A stretch of 64,000 bases of DNA from Clostridia bacterium (GTDB lineage Bacteria; Bacillota; Clostridia; Christensenellales; Aristaeellaceae), in contig JAFUBA010000182.1 in NCBI GenBank assembly GCA_017460395.1, positions 1 to 64,000 on the forward strand, written 5' to 3'. A program made the translations under genes and the position numbers. The number at the start of each line of letters is the position of its first letter. The stretch's first letter is position 1. The notes beneath the pieces are model-generated. The model was not told where the DNA came from, ran no database searches, and worked only from the letters and a program-made list of their open reading frames with translations. Positions 16,191-24,636 of this stretch are shown piece after piece.

Positions 16191-17912
16191 TTAATCCAGA
16201 AGCGCCTCTGCGGCAGCCCTCAGGGCTTCATTCCTGTCCTGAGCGGCCTTCTGGTCCGGATCGTTGGTGTTCACATAGAGCTTGATCTTGGGCTCTGTGC
16301 CGGAGGGACGCACGCACACCCAGTTGCCGCCCTCGAGCTCGAAGTACAGTACATCCGATGCGGGCAGGCCCGTGGGCTCCTGCACGCCGTCTGCTGTACG
16401 GGTACCCTTCAGGTAATCGCGCACCGCGGTGACCTTGAGGCCGGCCAGAGCTGCCGGAGGATTCTCTCTCAGCTCCTTCATGATGACCTTCATCTTCTCC
16501 AGACCGTCCATGCCGGGCAGCGTCTTGGAGACGACCTTCTCCACATAGTAGCCGTACTTCTTGAAGATGTCCTGCATCTGATCGTACAGCGTCTTGCCCT
16601 CGGCCTCATAGGCACAGGCAGCCTCGGCGATGAGCAGGGAGGCATTGACGCCGTCCTTGTCGCGCACGAAGGTGGAGGACAGGAAGCCGTAGCTCTCCTC
16701 GAAGCCAAACAGGAAGGTGTGGCTGTGGTCATCCTGGAACTGCTGGATCTTCTCACCGATGAACTTGAAGCCCGTCAGCACCTCGAACATATCCACGCCA
16801 TAGCTCGCAGCGATGCGGTTGGCAAGGGACGTGGACACGATGGACTTGACGGCGGCGCCGTTCGCGGGGAGCTTGCCCTGCTTCTGCTTTGTGGAGAGGA
16901 TGTACTCCAGCAGCACGCAGCCGATCTGGTTGCCGGTCAGGAGATGGAACACGCCGTCATGGCCGCGCACGGCCACGCCCAGGCGGTCGCAGTCGGGGTC
17001 GGTGGCAAAGATGGCGTTGGCACCGACTTCATCGGCCAGCTTCTCGGCCAGCACGAAGGCAGCGGGATCCTCGGGGTTCGGCACCTTTAGGGTGGAGAAG
17101 TTGGGATCAGGCAGCTCCTGCTCCTTCACGACCGCCACCTTGGTGATGCCGATTTCCTTCAGCATCCGGCGAACCGGCACGTTGCCGGAGCCATGCAGGG
17201 GCGTGTAGACGATGGACAGCTTGCTGCCTTCCTTTGCCAGCATGTCAGGCTGCACCACCAGGGTCTTGATCTCCTGCATGTAGTCATCGTCCACTTCCTT
17301 GTCGCCGATGATATGCAGAAGCCCGGCCTTCTTGGCTTCCTCCTCATCCATGACCACAGCATCCGTATAGGACAGCTTCTGGATACAGGCGGTCACGGCC
17401 GCTGCGGCTTCCGGTCCCAGCTGGGCGCCGTCATCGCCGTACACCTTGTAGCCATTGTACTGCGGGGGATTGTGGGATGCGGTCACCACGACGCCGGCCG
17501 CGGCATTCAGATGGCGCACGGCATAGGAGAGGATCGGCACGGGGCGCAGGGCGTCAAACAGATAGGCCGGCACACCCTCCTGGCAGAGCACCAGGGCGGT
17601 GTCCTTGGCAAAGGTGTCAGAGAAGCGGCGGGAGTCATAGGCAATCACCACACCGCGCTTTGCGTTCTCCGGATCCTGCAGCAGGTACTGGGCAAGGCCC
17701 TTCGTAGCCCGGCGCACGTTCCACTTGTTCATCCGGTTGGTACCGGCACCGATCACGCCGCGCATGCCGGCAGTTCCAAAGGAAAGGCCGGTATAAAACC
17801 TGTCCTGAATTTCCTTCTCATCCCCGGCAATGGCCTTGAGGTCCTCCAGCGTCTCTGCGTCCTGCGCAAAGTCCGCCAGCCACTGCTCATAGAGTTTGTG
17901 CACATCCACCAT
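16191..17912 (-). CDS. phospho-sugar mutase (phosphoglucomutase/phosphomannomutase)
   Basis: Alpha-D-phosphohexomutase of 573 aa, close to PgcA of B. subtilis. It interconverts hexose 1- and 6-phosphates, feeding nucleotide sugars for wall polymers and glycogen. It has the phosphoserine loop TASHNPPQYNGYK (near residue 142), the metal loop TDPDCDRLG, the sugar-binding GFEESYG and the C-terminal phosphate-binding RPSGTEPKIKLY. ATG follows AAAGGAG. Glucose versus mannose preference cannot be read from the sequence. Confidence 0.92.
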   Translation of the reverse strand: MVDVHKLYEQWLADFAQDAETLEDLKAIAGDEKEIQDRFYTGLSFGTAGMRGVIGAGTNRMNKWNVRRATKGLAQYLLQDPENAKRGVVIAYDSRRFSDTFAKDTALVLCQEGVPAYLFDALRPVPILSYAVRHLNAAAGVVVTASHNPPQYNGYKVYGDDGAQLGPEAAAAVTACIQKLSYTDAVVMDEEEAKKAGLLHIIGDKEVDDDYMQEIKTLVVQPDMLAKEGSKLSIVYTPLHGSGNVPVRRMLKEIGITKVAVVKEQELPDPNFSTLKVPNPEDPAAFVLAEKLADEVGANAIFATDPDCDRLGVAVRGHDGVFHLLTGNQIGCVLLEYILSTKQKQGKLPANGAAVKSIVSTSLANRIAASYGVDMFEVLTGFKFIGEKIQQFQDDHSHTFLFGFEESYGFLSSTFVRDKDGVNASLLIAEAACAYEAEGKTLYDQMQDIFKKYGYYVEKVVSKTLPGMDGLEKMKVIMKELRENPPAALAGLKVTAVRDYLKGTRTADGVQEPTGLPASDVLYFELEGGNWVCVRPSGTEPKIKLYVNTNDPDQKAAQDRNEALRAAAEALLD

Positions 17913-18056
17913 GTCTACCGTCTCCTTTCAATTTCTGCCGGCCATGAAGGCGGCCGGACTTTCCATGATCTGGGGCCGAAGATATCCTGATTTTCACAAA
18001 GATCCGAAACAGATCTGAGATTGAAAACCGTATATCCCCGCATCCCGTCTCGGCTC

Positions 18057-18086
18057 CTTCCGGATTCTTCCGGGTCCTTCCGGGAG
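18057..18086. repeat. three tandem 10-nt repeats
   Basis: CTTCCGGATT, CTTCCGGGTC and CTTCCGGGAG follow each other without gaps, in the 230-bp space between the SEC-C gene and the mutase. They lie about 145 nt upstream of the mutase ATG. No promoter could be placed confidently in this space. Confidence 0.7.
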
Positions 18087-18142
18087 GGGCATATTTTCAC
18101 CTGCACAGCGCAGTGCGCATCATGCAGGGGAGAAACAAAGCT

Positions 18143-19369
18143 TTACTGAAATCTTCCGTGGCACTTTTCGTATGCCCTGCGGCTGCCGCAGGGGCAAAGA
18201 CCGCCAAAGGGACGGAAAGCCTCCTTCAGCTGGTGGCCAAACCTGTATTCCGACATTTCCGGGAACATCTGCATCTCTTCCCTGAGCATATCTTTCTCAG
18301 ACCACCCGCGATACTGCCACTGGCCAACGCTCATGGCCATCTTTTCGGAGAGCCTGCGGGCAGCTGTCTCGGGCACCTTCCCGGAAAGCAGCTCCACCAG
18401 CTCCACCTTTCCCTTTTCCACATCGCCCATGCGGATCCGGCAGCAGGCATCTGCAAATCCAAAATACACGGCGGACGCCTTGCGCATCTCTTCTTCGCGT
18501 CCAGGGTACTGCCTGAGATCCAGAAGCGATGAATCGCCGTCCGGGGAAAACAGCTTCTCCCAGTCAAACGTTTTAGGGCAGGCGGTTTCCAGAAATTCCG
18601 GTGCCACGCTGTTCTGCCTGTCTGCGCCCCATCTGCTGGCAAACATCAGCTCTTCCTTGTCCATTGGCCTCAGCCGGTACCTGTTCCACTGAAGCGAATC
18701 GAGCATCTGCTCTGCACGTTTTTTCTTCAGATTCACGTGGCGGATGGCAAACTGCCCGCTTTGATCCTGAACAATACAGTCCGGGCTCTTCCGGAAGACC
18801 ACGAGGTTCAGGATGACATTTCGGATGTTGTCCCGAACCGGGGTCACATCCATGACACTGTCCAGCTCCTGGCTGAGAAGGTAGCCTACCATCTCCTCGG
18901 GCCGGATCAGGCCGTAGCATGCGAGCATCTGGTCCATCACATAGACCATGGCGTCCATGGACTGGATGACCCACTCGTTCTCATCGCCAAGCGGCTGCAC
19001 CAGGTGCCGGATAAACCCACTGATGATATATGCCCGGGAGCTCACCTTGACGCCAAGGCCAAGTTCCAGGAGAGGAAGCGCCATCCTGCTCTCGTGCACA
19101 TCGCCCGCGTGCAGAAGGAGATTGCCCCTTGTCTGCCGGCGCATGACATCCATCAGGTCCATCGCCAGATCCCCGGAGATGCATTTTCTGAAATCAGCTG
19201 CCGCGGCGTGTGCGTATCCCTCCACCATGCGGGAGATGGTCTCCTGCACGGAAACACCCTCCATGGTTCCCCAGTTCATGCGGCCGCAGATTTCCAGCAG
19301 CTGCCTGGGCTTCATCTGGCGCAGGGCCTCCTCCACCACCTCTTCCGGGCGGCTCTTCCTGGTGATCAA
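18143..19369 (-). CDS. SEC-C motif protein of unknown function
   Basis: 408-aa cytoplasmic protein ending in a SEC-C metal-binding motif (CPCGSRRAYEKCHGR), the Zn finger also found at the SecA C-terminus. The rest is helical and unfamiliar. It resembles other long proteins where SEC-C tops an uncharacterised region. The start is TTG at 19369, with GGAGGA nine bases upstream and no better in-frame ATG before residue 19. It has its own promoter at 19427 and no obvious terminator. Role unknown; SEC-C can bind ribosomes or SecB in other proteins. Confidence 0.7.
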   Translation of the reverse strand: MITRKSRPEEVVEEALRQMKPRQLLEICGRMNWGTMEGVSVQETISRMVEGYAHAAAADFRKCISGDLAMDLMDVMRRQTRGNLLLHAGDVHESRMALPLLELGLGVKVSSRAYIISGFIRHLVQPLGDENEWVIQSMDAMVYVMDQMLACYGLIRPEEMVGYLLSQELDSVMDVTPVRDNIRNVILNLVVFRKSPDCIVQDQSGQFAIRHVNLKKKRAEQMLDSLQWNRYRLRPMDKEELMFASRWGADRQNSVAPEFLETACPKTFDWEKLFSPDGDSSLLDLRQYPGREEEMRKASAVYFGFADACCRIRMGDVEKGKVELVELLSGKVPETAARRLSEKMAMSVGQWQYRGWSEKDMLREEMQMFPEMSEYRFGHQLKEAFRPFGGLCPCGSRRAYEKCHGRFQ

Positions 19370-19426
19370 GCGCTCTAATCCTCCAAAATGCTGACATTCA
19401 AAATGGCTGTCCTATATCTCAGTGCT

Positions 19427-19455
19427 AGAATACATGATTCCAGGCCTGTTTGCAA
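19427..19455 (-). promoter_or_regulatory. promoter of SEC-C gene
   Basis: Minus strand TTGCAA (19450-19455), 17-nt spacer, TATTCT (19427-19432), divergent from the epimerase promoter. Confidence 0.5.
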
Positions 19456-19501
19456 CACGGGAGAGCGCCCGGATGGATCGGGCCACTGCACCTGACTGTG
19501 T

Positions 19502-19530
19502 TTGACACAATTCTCCCCGCATGCTAGATT
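19502..19530 (+). promoter_or_regulatory. promoter of epimerase-like gene at 19568
   Basis: TTGACA (19502-19507), 17-nt spacer, TAGATT (19525-19530) with TGC before the -10. Confidence 0.65.
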
Positions 19531-19567
19531 TTACGAAAGAAACATACGATCACAGGAGGCAAACCTC

Positions 19568-20422
19568 ATGAATATCGGTATTCGTCTGCATGATACGTCC
19601 GGCACAACCCTGAGAGAGCATCTGCAAAGCGCCAAAGCGCAGGGTTTTTCCTGCGTTCACCTCGCCCTTTCCAAAACCGTCCCCGGTTTTTCCATGAAGG
19701 ACGCACCTGCCCTCATGACGGATGATTTTGCCCGGGAAGTATCCGATGCCCTGCAGGAAACGGGCCTTCAGTGTGCCGTGCTCGGCTGCTATCTGAACCC
19801 TGCCGTGCCGGATGAAGGCGCCTGGCAGGACACGCTTGCCATCTACCGCGCGCATCTTGCATTTGCGAGAAAGATCGGTGCACTGTGCGTGGGCACCGAG
19901 ACCGGTGCACCCAACATGGCCTACAAGACGGAGCCCGCCTGCTGGACGGAGGAGGCGCTTGAGCTGACCACCTCACGTCTTGGGCAGATCGTGAAGGCCG
20001 CCGAGGAGGAGGACGCGCTCTTTGCCATCGAACCCGTCTGCCGCCACATCGTCTCGACCCCCGAGCGGGCGAAAAAGGTTCTGGACGCCCTGCCCTCGGA
20101 TCATCTGAGGATCATCCTGGACGCCGTCAATCTCCTGACGCCGCAGAATCTCCCCCAGGCAGATCAGGTCATCCGCACCTCGATCAGGCTGTTTGGCGAT
20201 AAGATTCTGGTCCTGCACATGAAGGACGTCATTTCAGAGGAAGGCGCCACGGATCTGGGTCACCTCTCCCGCGCCTGCGGCCTTGGGACGCTGAACTACA
20301 CAGACCTTCTCTCCTATGCGCTTGCCCACCCCGGCATCCCCATGACGCTGGAGGACACAAAGCCGGATAACGCCGTGGCCGCCCGGCTGTTCCTCGAGGA
20401 GAAGGCTGCCGAACTGTCCTGA
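19568..20422 (+). CDS. sugar phosphate isomerase/epimerase-like TIM-barrel protein
   Basis: 284-aa xylose-isomerase-like TIM barrel (AP endonuclease 2 fold). Metal ligands fit the family: GTETG (Glu), FAIEPVCRHIV (Glu and His), ILDAVNLL (Asp), VLHMKDVI (His and Asp) and TLEDTKPD (Glu). These proteins act on sugars, sugar acids or inositol derivatives. The ATG follows AGGAGG. Substrate unknown; it stands alone between a promoter and a terminator. It is not a close copy of the other epimerase-like gene at 36933. Confidence 0.82.
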   Translation: MNIGIRLHDTSGTTLREHLQSAKAQGFSCVHLALSKTVPGFSMKDAPALMTDDFAREVSDALQETGLQCAVLGCYLNPAVPDEGAWQDTLAIYRAHLAFARKIGALCVGTETGAPNMAYKTEPACWTEEALELTTSRLGQIVKAAEEEDALFAIEPVCRHIVSTPERAKKVLDALPSDHLRIILDAVNLLTPQNLPQADQVIRTSIRLFGDKILVLHMKDVISEEGATDLGHLSRACGLGTLNYTDLLSYALAHPGIPMTLEDTKPDNAVAARLFLEEKAAELS

Positions 20423-20454
20423 ATTTCACCCTTCACGCCCTGAGTACCACAACT

Positions 20455-20494
20455 GCCCGGCCGGTGCCCCTTCGGGTCCCGGCCGGGTGTTTTC
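20455..20494 (+). terminator. terminator of epimerase-like gene
   Basis: CCCGGCCGG ... CCGGCCGGG long stem with a CTTCGGG tetraloop-like centre, followed by TGTTTTCTATTTT. Confidence 0.8.
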
Positions 20495-21216
20495 TATTTT
20501 CTGAATTCCTCCGCCGCCGCGGAATCAGGCTCCGGGGTGGGTGTCAGGAAGATCTCCAGGTGGGTACCCTCATCATAGGGAGTATAGTCACCCTCGCTGT
20601 CCTGCACATCATAGATCGGATCTCTTCTGTTTTCCGGTGCCGGCGTCACCACGCCGCCCAGACCCATTTCCTGCGGCCGGGGGAAAATCAGCGTCATGGT
20701 CAGCCAGTTGGTGCCGTCCATGTACTGATTGGGCACATAGGCATAGTACACCCTGGCCTGGTCGCCCTGGTCCCAGATCACCCGGTCCTCAAAGGACTGG
20801 TCGGGATGCTCTCTGGCCCGCTTGAGATAGGTCTGTACCTCCTTTTCAAGAAGCGCCAGATCCTCCTCCCCGCTGCAGGCACTGATAAGGGCCACCGAGA
20901 TCGGGAGAAAGAGATCCAGGTCTGAAACGCTGAAGGTAAGATTCTGAATGTAGCCGCCGGAGAGGGCCATGGCAATCTGGTTGGTCTCCGGCACGTCGCT
21001 GGTCCCATCCTGCACGGCCAGGGTCGCAAAGGTGGGATAGGCGGCGATGATGGTGTCAATCTGCGGCGCATTCATCTGCGCCAGCAGCTGATTCACCTGT
21101 GCCACAAAGCCTTCCGCCGTCTCCGTCCCCTCAGGCCAGGCGCCCGCGGCCGGGGCCACGCCGGTCCAAAGGAGCATCAGGACCAGAAGGATACTGAGAA
21201 AACCCCCGCGCCTCAT
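20494..21216 (-). CDS. secreted protein of unknown function
   Basis: 240 aa with an N-terminal signal peptide (MRRGGFLSILLVLMLLW, cleavage likely near AAGAWP at 24-26) and no other membrane segment. No Cys follows the cleavage site, so it is not a typical lipoprotein. The mature part is mixed alpha/beta with a Pro/Glu/Thr-rich C-terminus (LTPTPEPDSAAAEEF). No family recognised. The ATG overlaps the stop of the cytidylate-kinase-like gene by four bases. Confidence 0.7.
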   Translation of the reverse strand: MRRGGFLSILLVLMLLWTGVAPAAGAWPEGTETAEGFVAQVNQLLAQMNAPQIDTIIAAYPTFATLAVQDGTSDVPETNQIAMALSGGYIQNLTFSVSDLDLFLPISVALISACSGEEDLALLEKEVQTYLKRAREHPDQSFEDRVIWDQGDQARVYYAYVPNQYMDGTNWLTMTLIFPRPQEMGLGGVVTPAPENRRDPIYDVQDSEGDYTPYDEGTHLEIFLTPTPEPDSAAAEEFRK

Positions 21217-21851
21217 GCTTTTTTGTCCGCCAGCGCCTTTTCACGCATGGCAATATAATCCATCATCAGCTCCACGGTTCCATCGTATCCGAGCTTGCCC
21301 GTGTCGATGCACAGATCGTAGTTGTTCACATCTCCCCACACGGTCGTGGCATAGTAGTTGTAGTATGCGGCCCTGCCCTTGTCGGAGCGGCGGATCACTT
21401 CCTCGGCCTTCATGGGATCTGCGCCGCGCTCGATCGCCCGCTCCATCCTGTGCTCCTTGTCAGCCTTGAGGAAGAAATTCACCACATTCCTGTGGTCCCG
21501 CAGCACATAGTCAGCGCAGCGGCCCACCACCACACAGGGGCCTTCGTCCGCAATGCGCCGGATGGTGTCAAACTGCGCCAGGAAAATCCGATGGTTCAGC
21601 GGCATGTCCATATACATGTTCCCGGTCCTGCCGCCGGCCCCGGATACCAGGGAATAGAGGAATGACTTGTTGGGCTTCTCGTCGTGGTTCTCAAACAGCT
21701 CCTCGCTGATGCCGCTGTCCTTGGATGCCTCCTGGAGCAGTTCCTTGTCGTAATAAGGAATCTCCAGACGTTTGGCGAGCCGCAGTCCAATCTCGCGCCC
21801 ACCGGAACCATACTGACGTCCAATGGTGATCACCATACTCGTCTTTGCCAT
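21213..21851 (-). CDS. cytidylate kinase-like protein (Cmk2 family)
   Basis: 212-aa P-loop kinase of the cytidylate-kinase-like family, distinct from housekeeping Cmk. It begins with the strand MVITIGRQYGSGGREIG, where the P-loop is GRQYGSGG rather than a canonical GxxxxGKS/T. A conserved IPYYDKELL, VVVGRCADYVL and Arg-rich lid (RRSDKGRAAYYNYY) follow. This group is common in Clostridia next to transport or secreted-protein genes; substrate not established. ATG follows AAAGGAAG. Confidence 0.85.
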   Translation of the reverse strand: MAKTSMVITIGRQYGSGGREIGLRLAKRLEIPYYDKELLQEASKDSGISEELFENHDEKPNKSFLYSLVSGAGGRTGNMYMDMPLNHRIFLAQFDTIRRIADEGPCVVVGRCADYVLRDHRNVVNFFLKADKEHRMERAIERGADPMKAEEVIRRSDKGRAAYYNYYATTVWGDVNNYDLCIDTGKLGYDGTVELMMDYIAMREKALADKKA

Positions 21852-21990
21852 GCAGATCTTCCTTTCTTTCGTGGAGGGTTCTTCCGTTTTTCCTCCCGCC
21901 GTTCTGCCTTTTCAGCGTATGCTTTTCATGCGCCCGGCCATGCGATAACGTATGTATTTTTCTGTGCTCTCTCCCTCGTTCCTTGGCTGG

Positions 21991-22020
21991 ATTTTACCAC
22001 GAATACCACCCAAATTTCAA
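21991..22020 (-). promoter_or_regulatory. promoter of cytidylate kinase-like gene
   Basis: Minus strand TTGAAA (22015-22020), 18-nt spacer, TAAAAT (21991-21996). The 318-bp space 21852-22169 holds this promoter and the divergent degV promoter; I see nothing else in it. Confidence 0.5.
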
Positions 22021-22060
22021 GAGCCGGCGGCAAATCGCGGCGGGGCCTTTCTCCTGTGAA

Positions 22061-22089
22061 TTGCTTTTTCATCCGTCCCTGTGTACAAT
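22061..22089 (+). promoter_or_regulatory. promoter of degV gene
   Basis: TTGCTT (22061-22066), 17-nt spacer, TACAAT (22084-22089), 80 bases before the ATG. Confidence 0.65.
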
Positions 22090-22169
22090 GATACCGTTTA
22101 TTTGTCTTTTTTATGTCCCTGGGTGATTGTTTCCAAAATTGCCCGCCATTTTTTTAAGGGAGGATTTCC

Positions 22170-23039
22170 ATGGATTATGTCTTCATGACGGACAGTGACA
22201 GCGACCTGCCATATGACCTGAAGGTCAAATATGACATTCCCGTCGTCAACATGCCCTATTCCCTCAACGGCGTAGAGTATTTTGATGATCTCGGTCAGTC
22301 ACTGAACCACAAAGCCTACTACGATGCCATGCGCGGGGGCGCCGTCCCGGTGACCAGCGCGCTCAACGAGGAAGCCTATCTGGAGATTTTCACGCCCATT
22401 CTGGAAAAGAGTGATCTTCTCTTTGTCGCCTTCTCCTCCAAGATGTCTTCCACCATCCAGGCCATCTTCTCTGCCAGGGAAAAGCTGCTGAAGCAGTTCC
22501 CGGGCAGAAGATTTGAGGTGGTGGACACCCTCTCCATCTCCGGCCCCATGACCCTTCTGATTCTGAAGGCCCATGAGATGTACAGAAACGGTGCGCCGCT
22601 GGATGAGGTCGCCGCATGGATCCGCGGAAACTATACCCGTTCCCAGAGCTATTTCATGGTCGATGACCTGAAATACCTCAAGCGCGGCGGGCGCATCTCC
22701 CCCGCGGCCGCCGTGGTTGGCACCATGCTGGACCTGAAGCCCATCATCGTGCAGAACAAGGAAGGAAAGCTCGTGTCCTACGCCAAGGTGCGCGGACGCC
22801 GCCGGGCCATCTCCTATATGGTCAGCCACACCCTGGAGAGCATCGTGGACCCGAAGGAGAGCGTGTGCATCATCCTGCATGCCGACTGCCCCCAGGATGC
22901 TGAGGAAATGAAGAAGGTCCTGCAGGAAAAGCTGCCAGACCTTCAGATCCGCATCGACAATGTGGGCCCCGTGGTCGGCGCACACTGCGGCCCCGGCACC
23001 CTCGCCTGCTGCTTCATGGGCACAGAGCGCCCCGTCTGA
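22170..23039 (+). CDS. DegV-family fatty-acid-binding protein (FakB-like)
   Basis: 289-aa DegV protein. The family binds long-chain fatty acids, and FakB members present them to the kinase FakA to make acyl-phosphate for phospholipids. Typical features are the N-terminal TDSDSDLPYD, the TSALNEEAYLEIF pocket (conserved Thr-Ser), and the DDLKYLKRGGRIS signature near residue 168. ATG follows AAGGGAGG. No complete fakA is in the window, but a small FakA-domain-like protein lies at 58133. Confidence 0.9.
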   Translation: MDYVFMTDSDSDLPYDLKVKYDIPVVNMPYSLNGVEYFDDLGQSLNHKAYYDAMRGGAVPVTSALNEEAYLEIFTPILEKSDLLFVAFSSKMSSTIQAIFSAREKLLKQFPGRRFEVVDTLSISGPMTLLILKAHEMYRNGAPLDEVAAWIRGNYTRSQSYFMVDDLKYLKRGGRISPAAAVVGTMLDLKPIIVQNKEGKLVSYAKVRGRRRAISYMVSHTLESIVDPKESVCIILHADCPQDAEEMKKVLQEKLPDLQIRIDNVGPVVGAHCGPGTLACCFMGTERPV

Positions 23040-23061
23040 AAACCGGATAAACCAACTTCAT

Positions 23062-23094
23062 GCAGCTCTCCAAAGTCCTCGGAGAGCTGTTTTC
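23062..23094 (+). terminator. terminator of degV gene
   Basis: CAGCTCTCC ... GGAGAGCTG stem followed by TTTTC. Confidence 0.75.
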
Positions 23095-23127
23095 AGTCGC
23101 GATTTGGCGGTTTTCAGGCAGCTTGCC

Positions 23128-23155
23128 TTGACTTGACCTTCCTTCATGGTAAGAT
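23128..23155 (+). promoter_or_regulatory. promoter of secreted-protein gene at 23252
   Basis: TTGACT (23128-23133), 16-nt spacer, TAAGAT (23150-23155). Confidence 0.6.
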
Positions 23156-23251
23156 ACTGACATGCACCGAGGCCGGCTGAGGGCCGGCTGAAGATGCTGT
23201 TGGTGACCGAATTTCATAAATAAAAACTGGATGACTGTTAGGAGGATCCAA

Positions 23252-24568
23252 ATGAAAAAGCTTCTTGCAATTTTCCTTGCACTCTCCATGTGCCTGCTGC
23301 CCCTTCTGGGCATGGCCGAAGGCTTTCAGGCAAATGTGCGTGCAGAACTGAACATTCCCGCAGAAGATGACTTGATGAGCACGCTCAACCAGCTGGTCAG
23401 CGCGCTGAGCATCCAGCTGAAGGGCACTGACAATGTGTTCGCCCTGAATGTCAACCTCCAGGATGACACACTCCTGGAAGGCGCTGCCACCCTCGATGGC
23501 GACAAGCTGATCGTGACCTCTCCCCTGCTGGGCTCCACCGCCCTGTCCCTGCCGATGGACCAGGTGCTGCCCAATCCCGATGCTCTGGCAGACTCCCTCT
23601 CCGATGTGAACCTCGACCACACCATGGAGGTTCTGTCCACCGCCCTGCAGACCGTGATGGCCACCGCCACCGTCGAGCCCGCGGAAGCGCTGCCCTACAG
23701 CGGCGCCACTGGCTACACCTGCATGACGGCCACCGTCTCCCAGGCCACCATCCTGGAGATCGTCTCTGCCCTCAAGGAAGACCTGAAGAGCGTGCAGCTG
23801 CCTGCAGAACTGTTTGATGCCGTGGCCACCGTCAACGGCACCCCCGTGCCCACCGAAGACCTGATTCCCCAGTCCCTGGATGCCCTGGCCGGGAGCATCG
23901 GTGAAAATGGCGCTGAACTGAAGCTGTACATGGACGAGGAAGGCAACCCCGCAGCCGGAGAGCTCAAGGTTGACTTCCAGGATCCCGACAGCAAGCAGGC
24001 CGTGGCAGTCATGAACGCCTGCCTCTATCCCACCGAAAAGGGTCTCTTCATCGCCTATACGGTGGATCCCGAGGGTGAGGGCAACACTGTTGGTGCCTCC
24101 ATCGACATGGACATGTACTCCGATCCCGGCCTGGTCAAGGCCGAGGTGACGGTCTATGAGGAAGATGACGCCAGCGTCCGGACCATCCTCCTGAAGGAGC
24201 TGATCTCCGCTGCTGCATCCGAGAATGGCCTGCACGAGGAAGTCGAACTCCTGACCGCCGATGAAAATGGCACTCTCGCCACCACTGCCTTCATTGTCGT
24301 GGACGGCAAGGAAGACGAAAGCGGCGTCCATCTGGTCTTCTCCTATGCGCCCGATGCTGCCTCCAATCCCTTCGTGACCGTGTACTGCGATGCCTCCGAT
24401 CTGGAGGGCGAGCTCGCCGCACCCGAATACGGCAACGTCCTGGACGCCACCACACTTTCCGAGGAGGATACCCAGACCCTCCTGAACCTGGTCTACGCAA
24501 ACATCATGACGCCCCTCACGAAGCTGCTCACCGCCTTCCCCGAGCTCCAGCCGCTGCTGGGCATGTAA
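23252..24568 (+). CDS. secreted protein of unknown function
   Basis: 438 aa with a clear signal peptide (MKKLLAIFLALSMCLLPLLG, cleavage near GMAEG at 20-24). The rest is exported, acidic, rich in Leu, Ala, Thr and Asp, and low in Lys/Arg. It has no Cys-anchored lipobox, no sortase motif and no transmembrane tail. Alternating hydrophobic strands suggest a beta-rich fold like large lipid- or ligand-binding proteins, but no family is recognised. The ATG at 23252 follows GGAGG. It is monocistronic with its own promoter and a strong terminator. Confidence 0.75.
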   Translation: MKKLLAIFLALSMCLLPLLGMAEGFQANVRAELNIPAEDDLMSTLNQLVSALSIQLKGTDNVFALNVNLQDDTLLEGAATLDGDKLIVTSPLLGSTALSLPMDQVLPNPDALADSLSDVNLDHTMEVLSTALQTVMATATVEPAEALPYSGATGYTCMTATVSQATILEIVSALKEDLKSVQLPAELFDAVATVNGTPVPTEDLIPQSLDALAGSIGENGAELKLYMDEEGNPAAGELKVDFQDPDSKQAVAVMNACLYPTEKGLFIAYTVDPEGEGNTVGASIDMDMYSDPGLVKAEVTVYEEDDASVRTILLKELISAAASENGLHEEVELLTADENGTLATTAFIVVDGKEDESGVHLVFSYAPDAASNPFVTVYCDASDLEGELAAPEYGNVLDATTLSEEDTQTLLNLVYANIMTPLTKLLTAFPELQPLLGM

Positions 24569-24581
24569 GGCCAGATCAACA

Positions 24582-24629
24582 CATAGAAAAAGGCAGAACC
24601 CGCATTTCCGGGTTCTGCCTTTTTCTATG
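24582..24629. terminator. bidirectional terminator at 24.6 kb
   Basis: CATAGAAAAAGGCAGAACCCG and its exact complement flank a 6-nt loop, with A/T runs on both sides. It ends the plus-strand secreted gene and the long priA operon on the minus strand. Confidence 0.88.
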
Positions 24630-24636
24630 CGTTGAT

